The position numbers were made by a program, and so were the translations under genes. This document shows, in pieces, positions 7,386 to 12,549 of a stretch of 12,549 nucleotides of DNA. The first letter of the stretch is position 1. Each line of letters starts with the position of its first letter. Below the pieces are notes generated by a model. That model saw nothing but the letters and a program-made list of their open reading frames with translations, was not told the origin of the DNA and made no database searches. Source of the DNA: Betaproteobacteria bacterium (lineage in GTDB: Bacteria; Pseudomonadota; Gammaproteobacteria; Burkholderiales; SG8-39); NCBI GenBank assembly GCA_947467405.1, contig CANIIN010000027.1, positions 1 through 12,549 of the forward strand. The letters are read 5' to 3'.

Positions 7386-7446
7386 GCCGTTAAAGCAGGT
7401 AAACCCTGCCCAGGGGCCGGCTCGGGAACCCGCTTGGAATCGGGTT
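7384..7446 (+). terminator. Structured convergent intergenic region, candidate terminators
   Basis: Between the convergent GGDEF-EAL and Hpt genes, GAGCCG (7384-7389) pairs with CGGCTC (7418-7423) and encloses a GCAGG/CCTGC hairpin (7395-7399 with 7405-7409). A second stem follows: AACCCG (7427-7432) with CGGGTT (7441-7446). The first overlaps the regulator's stop codon. The second is followed by one T and then TGG, so intrinsic termination is only moderately supported. The position suits transcript ends from both sides. Confidence 0.45.
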
Positions 7447-7471
7447 TGGAAACTTGGTAGCGGCCGATGCA

Positions 7472-7810
7472 TCAGGCCGCGGCAATGGCCAGATATGCCA
7501 GCAGGCGGGCGTGTTCGCGGTCGAAGTCGGCCATGCTGGCCGTGACCAGTGCCATGTCGCCGGACTTGCCGGCCTGCTCGATGCGTTCCGAGCGTTCCGC
7601 CACCGGGCCTGCGCCCATCATGCGCGCCGCGCCCTTGACGCGATGCGCTGCCTTGGAGACGGCGTCCGGATTGCCTTGTGCCACGGCGGCACGGAGGGCG
7701 TTGGCGTCGTCGCGCGTGGCCGACAGGAACTGCGCCATGAGGTCGCGCTCGACGGACTTGTCGCCGCCGGTGAATTGCGCGAGCGAGGATGGATCGAGGG
7801 GTTGCGTCAT
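7472..7810 (-). CDS. Hpt (histidine phosphotransfer) protein
   Basis: A 112-residue single-domain phosphotransfer protein. The Hpt signature AAHRVKGAARMMGA places the phospho-accepting histidine at residue 56, with the usual following Lys-Gly. The rest is predicted helical, consistent with a four-helix bundle. The start at 7810 is chosen because GGAG lies eight bases upstream on the minus strand and the domain begins soon after; the frame stays open further upstream but encodes low-complexity sequence. The ATG overlaps the stop codon of a decayed receiver domain (ATGA, 7807-7810). This suggests the gene was once translated with a hybrid sensor kinase and relayed phosphate from it. The convergent REC-PAS-GGDEF-EAL protein is a plausible acceptor, by inference from proximity. 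Confidence 0.88.
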   Translation of the reverse strand: MTQPLDPSSLAQFTGGDKSVERDLMAQFLSATRDDANALRAAVAQGNPDAVSKAAHRVKGAARMMGAGPVAERSERIEQAGKSGDMALVTASMADFDREHARLLAYLAIAAA

Positions 7811-7860
7811 GTTGTTGTCTCCGTGTGGAGCGGATGCCGGGTCGGTATTGTCCGCCGGGC

Positions 7861-7872
7861 CCCGAATTCGGG
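7861..7872. repeat. Perfect 12-bp palindrome
   Basis: CCCGAATTCGGG is its own reverse complement. It lies in the tail of the decayed receiver, about 50 bases upstream of the Hpt start. It may be chance within GC-rich sequence, an operator, or the stem of a small RNA structure. Nothing else supports a function. Confidence 0.3.
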
Positions 7873-7912
7873 AGGCGGTGAAGTTGACACGTCTGGCTGC
7901 GCTATGGCATTC

Positions 7913-7948
7913 GATGCCGATGCCGATGCCGATGCCGATGTCGATGCC
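7913..7948. repeat. Hexanucleotide tandem repeat (GATGCC, six units)
   Basis: Six consecutive hexamers read GATGCC on the + strand; the fifth is GATGTC. In the frame of the decayed receiver they encode alternating Ser-Ala on the minus strand. The unit is a multiple of three, so slippage changes length without shifting frame. It is the clearest microsatellite in the window. Confidence 0.85.
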
Positions 7949-8259
7949 GTCAACGGCTCGTGGTCGGTGGCCCAACGCTCCAGCGTATCGCGCAATGGGG
8001 CGATGCCGACCGGCTTGAGAAGATAGTCGTCCATGCCGGCTGCAAAGTACATTTCGGCGTCGCCGGCCAGCTGGAAGCCGTCCATGTTCGGCATGTGGCA
8101 ATCGGTCAGCACTATGGCGTAGCGCCTGCTACCGCCGCGTAGTCGAGCACGTTGAGACCGGCCCCTGAGGTTGGGAAATTTTGCATGAACGCCCCCATGG
8201 TAAGGAGTTCAAGAAAGAGCATCGTGCGGAACAGGGAGGTCAATCGCGGTTAGTTCCGC

Positions 8260-8287
8260 AAAACGGCCGGGTGTTGCGAACCGGCCG
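8260..8287 (-). terminator. Intrinsic terminator of the acyl-CoA dehydrogenase gene
   Basis: On the minus strand CGGCCGG (8287-8281) and CCGGCCG (8270-8264) form a perfect 7-bp GC stem with a 10-base loop, followed directly by TTTT (8263-8260). It lies 16 bases after the dehydrogenase stop codon. This is the best intrinsic terminator in the window, and it separates the catabolic gene from the Hpt/receiver remnant further along the same strand. Confidence 0.75.
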
Positions 8288-8303
8288 CCGGGGCAGGAAT
8301 GAG

Positions 8304-9500
8304 CTACAGCCCCAGCTGCGCCTTGGCAAGGATGTTGTGCTGCACTTCGGTGGTGCCGCCGTAGATGGTCGTGGCGCGGCCGAAGAAGTAGTTTGGCGCC
8401 GCCATGGCGGCCCAGTCCGGCCCGATCGCCGGTTCCTTGTCGCTGTGGAGCAGTTCCGTCTGGCGCGGAAAGATGTGCGGCCCGGCCACCTCCAGCAGCG
8501 CCTCGTTGGTGAGTTGCTGCAGTTCCGATCCCTTCAGTTTCAGGACCGGCCCCATCACCCCCGCGTCGCCCTTGCCGCTGCGCATGGCCGCGACCAGGCG
8601 CATGTTGGTCATTTCCAGCGCCTTCAGCTCCACCTCGATGGCGGCGAGCTTTTCGCGAAAGCGCACGTTCTCGGACAACGGCCGCCCGCCGTCGTCGACC
8701 TGCTGCGCAAAATGCTTGGCGGACGCGATGCGGCCCTTGGACAGTCCGACGCGCGCCACGCCGACGCGCTCGTTGCCGAGCAGGAACTTGGCGTAATTCC
8801 AGCCCTTGTTCTCCTCGCCGATGATGTTCGACACCGGCACACGCACGTTGTCGAAGAACACTTCGTTGGTGTAGTGGTCGCCGTCGAGGGTGATGATGGG
8901 GCGCACCTCGATGCCGGGCGTTTTCATGTCGATCAGCAGGTAGGTGATGCCCTTCTGCTTCTTGGCGTCCGGGTCGGTGCGCACCAGGCCGAACATCCAG
9001 TTCGAGCGGTGCGCCTGCGAGGTCCACACCTTCTGGCCGTTGATGACGTAGTGGTCGCCGTCGCGCACCGCGCGCATCTTCAGCGCGGCGAGGTCGGAGC
9101 CGGCGCCCGGTTCGGAAAAGCCCTGGCAGAACCAGTGCTCGAGGCGGCGGATCTTCGGCAGGAAGAACTTCTTCTGCTCTTCGGTGCCGAAGGCGATGAT
9201 CACCGGCCCGACCAGGTTGATGTTCTGGCCGAGCGGGTCCGGCGCATGCGCCATCTGCAGTTCTTCCTTGAAGATGTAGTGCTGTACCGGACTCCAGTTG
9301 GTGCCGCCCCACTCGGGCGTCCACTGCGGCGCCACCCAGCCCTTGTCGTCGAGGATGCAGTGCCAGCGGTGCAGATCCTCTGTCGAATAGCGGCGGCCCA
9401 GCGCCATGCGATGGTGGATGTCCTGGGGCAGGTTGTCGCGGAAAAAGGTCCGTACCTCGTCGCGGAAGGCAATGTCTTCCGCCGTCATGCGCATGTCCAT
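8304..9500 (-). CDS. Acyl-CoA dehydrogenase family flavoprotein
   Basis: A 398-residue FAD enzyme predicted to introduce the alpha,beta double bond into an acyl-CoA, passing electrons to ETF. The length is normal for the family. The ATG at 9500 follows GGAG with an eight-base gap; the frame is open further upstream but without family similarity. The family signature GFSEPGAGSDLAA is at 127-139. The C-terminal block reads TTIYGGTTEVQHNILA (377-391), and in it the position that holds the catalytic Glu of medium-chain enzymes (YEGT) is Gly. Instead LGNERVGVA carries Glu244, which matches by motif the helix-G Glu used as base in isovaleryl- and long-chain acyl-CoA dehydrogenases. The substrate is probably branched or bulky, as an inference. 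It is divergent from two crotonase genes and an LLM oxidoreductase, suggesting one degradation pathway. Confidence 0.93.
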   Translation of the reverse strand: MDMRMTAEDIAFRDEVRTFFRDNLPQDIHHRMALGRRYSTEDLHRWHCILDDKGWVAPQWTPEWGGTNWSPVQHYIFKEELQMAHAPDPLGQNINLVGPVIIAFGTEEQKKFFLPKIRRLEHWFCQGFSEPGAGSDLAALKMRAVRDGDHYVINGQKVWTSQAHRSNWMFGLVRTDPDAKKQKGITYLLIDMKTPGIEVRPIITLDGDHYTNEVFFDNVRVPVSNIIGEENKGWNYAKFLLGNERVGVARVGLSKGRIASAKHFAQQVDDGGRPLSENVRFREKLAAIEVELKALEMTNMRLVAAMRSGKGDAGVMGPVLKLKGSELQQLTNEALLEVAGPHIFPRQTELLHSDKEPAIGPDWAAMAAPNYFFGRATTIYGGTTEVQHNILAKAQLGL

Positions 9501-9619
9501 CGTGAACTCTCCAGCAGGATTGGTGCGGCGTCGCGGCAGGCGGGCCCGCGAAGTCAGAACTGAATTAAGGATACTCAATTTCCGTGCCCTTTGCAGAGCC
9601 GGATGCCCCCGCGCCCTGA

Positions 9620-9648
9620 TTGGTCGAACCATTTCGCTGCATTGTAAC
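9620..9648 (+). promoter_or_regulatory. Weak candidate promoter with overlapping inverted repeat
   Basis: TTGGTC (9620-9625) and TGTAAC (9643-9648) are separated by 17 bases, a poor to fair sigma70 match reading toward the crotonase genes. The imperfect palindrome TGGTCGAACCA (9621-9631) overlaps the -35 hexamer and could bind a repressor. Separately, TACAAT at 9726-9731 is a good -10 hexamer close to the start, but it lacks a recognisable -35. These are visual matches only. Confidence 0.25.
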
Positions 9649-9777
9649 GCGGGGCGCCGCGCGTCCGCGGGGTGGGCGACGGCCGGTTCCCGCGCATCCG
9701 GCGTCGGCCGGGCGAGGGCTTCCCTTACAATGGACCGGTTGTTCCTACATACACACCACCCAGTCGGGAGAACGGCA

Positions 9778-10566
9778 ATGGCCAAACTATCGAGCCCGGT
9801 GCTGCGCTACGAGAAGCGCGACCGCAAGGCTTACCTCATCCTCAATCGCCCCGAGGCCATGAATGCGCTCAGCACCGAGCTTTCTGCGGCGGTCAGCGAC
9901 GCGGCGCGCGACGCCGACCGTGACAGCGACATCCTGGTGGTGATCGTGATCGGCGAGGGCGGACGGGCGTTCTCGGCCGGCGCCGACCTCAAGGAAATGA
10001 CGCGCATCGACGGCGAGGGCAAGGCCGACCGCTTTGCCGGGTTGCTGCACACCGACGGCATCGCCGAATGCAGCAAGCCGGTGATCGCGGCCATCGACGG
10101 GTATTGCCTCGCGGGCGGCCTGGAACTCGCCCTGCGCTGCGACATCCGCGTCGCCACCGCCAAGTCGACCTTCGGCCTGCCCGAACCCCGCCGCAGCCTG
10201 CTGGCCGGTTACGGCCTGCACAATCTGTCGCGCATGGTGCCCTTGGGCGAAGCGCTGCATATGCAACTCACCGGCTCGTCGATCGACTCGCAGCGCGCCT
10301 ACGACATCGGCCTGATCCAGCAGCGAGTTCCGGATCGCGACGCGCTGCTGGCCGCGGTCGAGCACATGGCCGAGGAAATCAAGCTGTGCGCACCCTTGGC
10401 GGTGAAGGCCATCAAGAAAATCGTCACGACCGGCCGCAACCTGCCGGTGGAATATTCGCAGAAGCTCGGTGTGCCGATCGAGCAGTCGGTGTACGCATCC
10501 GAGGACCGCATCGAAGGGCCGAAGGCCTTCGCCGAGAAGCGCAAGCCGGTGTGGAAGATGAAGTAG
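9778..10566 (+). CDS. Enoyl-CoA hydratase/isomerase (crotonase) family protein
   Basis: A 262-residue crotonase-fold enzyme, probably hydrating a 2-enoyl-CoA in beta-oxidation. The ATG at 9778 has GGGAG (9766-9770) seven bases upstream. The first oxyanion-hole segment is GRAFSAGADLKEM (about 63-73) and the second is IDGYCLAGGLELA (106-118). Glu116 in GGLELA and Glu136 in GLPEPRRSLLAG match the two catalytic glutamates of mitochondrial enoyl-CoA hydratase (Glu144 and Glu164 in rat), with the same 20-residue spacing. The RRSLLAGYG segment differs from the usual PGAGGTQ loop, so the acyl substrate may differ from simple fatty acids. A second crotonase follows after 63 bases, and an acyl-CoA dehydrogenase is divergent. 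Isomerase activity cannot be excluded. Confidence 0.93.
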   Translation: MAKLSSPVLRYEKRDRKAYLILNRPEAMNALSTELSAAVSDAARDADRDSDILVVIVIGEGGRAFSAGADLKEMTRIDGEGKADRFAGLLHTDGIAECSKPVIAAIDGYCLAGGLELALRCDIRVATAKSTFGLPEPRRSLLAGYGLHNLSRMVPLGEALHMQLTGSSIDSQRAYDIGLIQQRVPDRDALLAAVEHMAEEIKLCAPLAVKAIKKIVTTGRNLPVEYSQKLGVPIEQSVYASEDRIEGPKAFAEKRKPVWKMK

Positions 10567-10629
10567 GTCGTTGCGCCGGACGCCCTGTTCGGCGACACGC
10601 TCGCATTCACGTCAGACGGGAGCTATCCA

Positions 10630-11448
10630 ATGGACTATCAGACCATCAAGGTCAGCATCGATGCCGGCGTGGCCACGCTGCTGCTCAACCGGCCGGATCG
10701 CGCCAACAGCATGAACCAGCCCATGTGGGACGAACTGCCGCGCGCTTTCGATGCGCTGGACAAGCAGCCGGAGGTGAGGGTGGTGGTGCTCACCGGCGCC
10801 GGCGAACACTTCTGCGCCGGCATCGACATCACCATGCTGGCCGAACTGCAACGGACAACGGGCGCCGACGATCCCTGCGCCGGTCGCGCGCGCGAGAATC
10901 TGCGCAACTGGATTCTGAAGATGCAGGATACGGTCAACGCGCTTGAGCGATGCCGCAAGCCGGTGATCGCCGCCATTCATGGCGCCTGCATGGGGGCCGG
11001 TGTGGACCTCATCACCGCCTGCGACCTGCGCTACTGCGCCGAGGGCGTGCGCATCGCGGTCAAGGAAATCGACATGGGCCTGGTGGCCGACGTGGGCGTG
11101 CTGCAGCGCCTGCCCAAGCTGGTGGGCGAAGGCGTGACGCGCGACATGGCCTATACCGGTCGTGAAGTGGGTGCCAAGGAGGCCGAGCGCAACGGCCTGG
11201 TCAATCGCGCCTACCCCACGCACGCCAAGATGATGAAGGCGGTCACCGAACTGGCGCGCAAGCTGGCCGCCAAGTCGCCGCTGGCCCTGCGCGGCACCAA
11301 GCACGTCATCACCCACGGGCGTGACCATTCCGTGGCCGAGAGCATGGAATATGTGGCGTTGTGGAATGCCGCCATGCTGATGTCGGAGGATCTCGCCGAG
11401 GCGGTGATGGCTTTCCAGAAGAAGCGCCCGCCGACATTCCGTGATTGA
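10630..11448 (+). CDS. ECH1-type delta(3,5)-delta(2,4)-dienoyl-CoA isomerase (crotonase family)
   Basis: A 272-residue crotonase-fold protein. The ATG at 10630 has GGGAG (10618-10622) seven bases upstream, the same arrangement as the preceding gene. The oxyanion-hole segments are EHFCAGIDI and HGACMGAGVDLITACDLRYCA. Asp126 (GVDL), Glu146 (VKEID) and Asp154 (LVADVG) reproduce the Asp-Glu-Asp set of rat dienoyl-CoA isomerase (Asp176, Glu196, Asp204) with identical spacings of 20 and 8. The C-terminal RDHSVAESMEYVALWN also matches that enzyme. It should move conjugated double bonds so that unsaturated acyl-CoAs with odd-numbered double bonds can enter beta-oxidation. It probably acts with the upstream hydratase. 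The exact substrate is unknown. Confidence 0.88.
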   Translation: MDYQTIKVSIDAGVATLLLNRPDRANSMNQPMWDELPRAFDALDKQPEVRVVVLTGAGEHFCAGIDITMLAELQRTTGADDPCAGRARENLRNWILKMQDTVNALERCRKPVIAAIHGACMGAGVDLITACDLRYCAEGVRIAVKEIDMGLVADVGVLQRLPKLVGEGVTRDMAYTGREVGAKEAERNGLVNRAYPTHAKMMKAVTELARKLAAKSPLALRGTKHVITHGRDHSVAESMEYVALWNAAMLMSEDLAEAVMAFQKKRPPTFRD

Positions 11449-11542
11449 GGTCGGTCCACCGCGCTGCGGTTGACGGGCGGTTTCGAACCATGCGGCATCG
11501 AGTAGCGCCGCACCAACAGGTTTTTCATTGAGGAGATGTCAC

Positions 11543-12549
11543 GTGAAACTGGGACTGGTCGTTGGTTATTCTGGTGCGAATCTGAAACTGCCCATGGAGC
11601 AGATTCTCGAGGCGGAAAAACTCGGTTACGACAGCGTCTGGACGGCCGAGGCCTGGGGTTCGGATGCCGTGTCGCCGGCCGCCTGGATCCTGGCGCTCAC
11701 CCAGCGCATCAAGGTCGGCACCGCCATCATGCAGATGCCGGCGCGCACGCCGACGTGCACCGCGATGACGGCGATGACGCTGGACACCATGTCCGGCGGC
11801 CGATTCCTGCTCGGCATCGGACCGTCGGGGCCGCAGGTGGCCGAGGGCTGGTACGGCGAGCTGTACGGCAAACCCATGACGCGCACCCGTGAATACATCG
11901 AGATCATGCGCAAGATCTGGGCGCGCAAGGAACCGCTCGTTCATCAGGGCGAGTACTACTCCATTCCCTATAACGGTCCGGACGCCTCGGGGCTGGGCAA
12001 GCCGCTGAAAAGCATCCTGCACGGCAATCCGAACATCCCGATCTACTCCGCGGCCATCACCCCGGGCGGGTTGCGCACGGCGGCGGAACTGGCTGACGGC
12101 GTGTTCCCGGTGTGGATGAGCCCGCACAAGTGGGATGCGGTCGGCCAGTACGTCGAGGAAGGCTTCGCCAAGAGCGGCGGCACGCGCAGCCTGGACAATT
12201 TCGATATCGCCCCCTTTGTGCAGGTGTGCATGGGCGACGACGTGGCGACATGCCGCCTGCCGGTCAAGGAAATGATGGCTCTGTACATCGGCGGCATGGG
12301 CGCCAGATCGAAGAATTTCTACAACGACTACGCCAAGCGCCTCGGATATGGCGACGCGGCGGTGAAGATCCAGGACCTGTTTCTGTCCGGCAAGAAGGCC
12401 GAGGCAGTCGCGGCGGTTCCCGATGCACTGGTCGACGAGTGCGCGCTGGTCGGTCCGGCGGCGCGCATCCGCGAGCAGTTGCAGGCCTGGAAGGAAATCG
12501 GCCGTCAGAAGCGCATCGGCAGCTTGATCATCAGCAGCAAGGCAACGAC
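11543..12549 (+). CDS. LLM-class flavin/F420-type oxidoreductase (3' end cut)
   Basis: About 335 codons of a luciferase-like TIM-barrel oxidoreductase. The gene runs off the window, but most of the usual length of about 350 residues is present. The start is a GTG at 11543 behind GAGGAG (11530-11535, seven-base gap); no ATG occurs nearby in this frame. Diagnostic segments are AEKLGYDSVWTAEAWGSDAV (residues 24-43), MSGGRFLLGIGPSGPQVAEGWYG (83-105) and TPGGLRTAAELADGV (174-188). The GPSGPQVxEGW motif is typical of the F420-linked LLM subgroup well known from actinobacteria. Whether this organism makes F420 cannot be told here, and FMN use is possible. It lies 94 bases after the dienoyl-CoA isomerase, suggesting a redox step in the same catabolic pathway. 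Confidence 0.9.
   Translation, partial: MKLGLVVGYSGANLKLPMEQILEAEKLGYDSVWTAEAWGSDAVSPAAWILALTQRIKVGTAIMQMPARTPTCTAMTAMTLDTMSGGRFLLGIGPSGPQVAEGWYGELYGKPMTRTREYIEIMRKIWARKEPLVHQGEYYSIPYNGPDASGLGKPLKSILHGNPNIPIYSAAITPGGLRTAAELADGVFPVWMSPHKWDAVGQYVEEGFAKSGGTRSLDNFDIAPFVQVCMGDDVATCRLPVKEMMALYIGGMGARSKNFYNDYAKRLGYGDAAVKIQDLFLSGKKAEAVAAVPDALVDECALVGPAARIREQLQAWKEIGRQKRIGSLIISSKAT

Larger units (their letters stand above)
7807..8127 (-). pseudogene. Decayed receiver (REC) domain, probable 3' remnant of a hybrid sensor kinase
   Basis: The minus strand reads RRYAIVLTDCHMPNMDGF, a typical receiver segment around the phospho-acceptor Asp, and soon after AAGMDDYLLKP, the conserved Lys segment. Between them only QLAGDAEMYF remains, so roughly 20-30 residues that normally carry the conserved Thr/Ser strand are missing. 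The N-terminal part with the acidic pocket is absent too: upstream the frame becomes unlike any receiver and meets a stop near 8207. No ribosome binding site precedes the only candidate start (GTG, 8112). The C-terminal tail has a Thr-Ala-Ser-rich stretch encoded by a hexamer repeat and ends in TGA overlapping the Hpt start. I infer a truncated and internally deleted hybrid kinase or receiver gene. A functional atypical receiver is unlikely. Confidence 0.75.

Noticed and set aside
8181..9563. A 460-codon + strand open frame over the acyl-CoA dehydrogenase
   Set aside because: It lies antisense to a gene with clear family signatures and normal length. The translated sequence is Arg/His/Val-rich and unrecognisable.
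11449..11542. Terminator between the dienoyl-CoA isomerase and the LLM gene (hairpins at 11458-11470 and 11491-11512)
   Set aside because: The stems are only 5-6 bp, and the TTTTT at about 11520 does not directly follow them. Read-through remains likely.

Overview
The window is GC-rich, gene-dense DNA from a Gram-negative, aerobically competent proteobacterium. Signal peptides, an OmpA-type peptidoglycan-binding protein and the style of the REC-PAS-GGDEF-EAL protein suggest Betaproteobacteria, or less likely Gammaproteobacteria. No rRNA, tRNA, CRISPR array or complete insertion sequence was seen, so this placement is an inference from protein character only.

Region 1 (1-5222) starts with the last codons of an unidentified gene. 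It then holds a tight three-gene cluster on the + strand: an exported papain-like (C1) peptidase with a long Pro-rich spacer, a BON-like domain and DUF4384 (358-2334); a small periplasmic OmpA-like protein (2355-2921); and an exported caspase-like (C14) peptidase with MORN repeats (2918-4921). The last two overlap by ATGA. All three have export signals, and both proteases keep their catalytic residues, so the cluster looks like a cell-envelope proteolytic module. An imperfect 60-bp direct repeat (93-152 and 5080-5139, 52/60 identical by eye) flanks it.

Region 2 (5223-8124) is signalling. A REC-PAS-GGDEF-EAL c-di-GMP response regulator (+) converges with an intact Hpt phosphotransfer gene (-). 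The Hpt start codon overlaps the stop of a decayed receiver domain, which is the probable tail of a lost hybrid sensor kinase. Hpt and the response regulator could be the surviving parts of one phosphorelay.

Region 3 (8260-12549) is acyl-CoA catabolism. An acyl-CoA dehydrogenase (-), followed by a good terminator, is divergent from a + strand series: an enoyl-CoA hydratase, an ECH1-type dienoyl-CoA isomerase and an LLM-class flavin/F420-type oxidoreductase cut by the window end. Together they suggest beta-oxidation of an unusual substrate (unsaturated, branched or polycyclic, such as a terpenoid or steroid side chain). The substrate cannot be read from the sequence.
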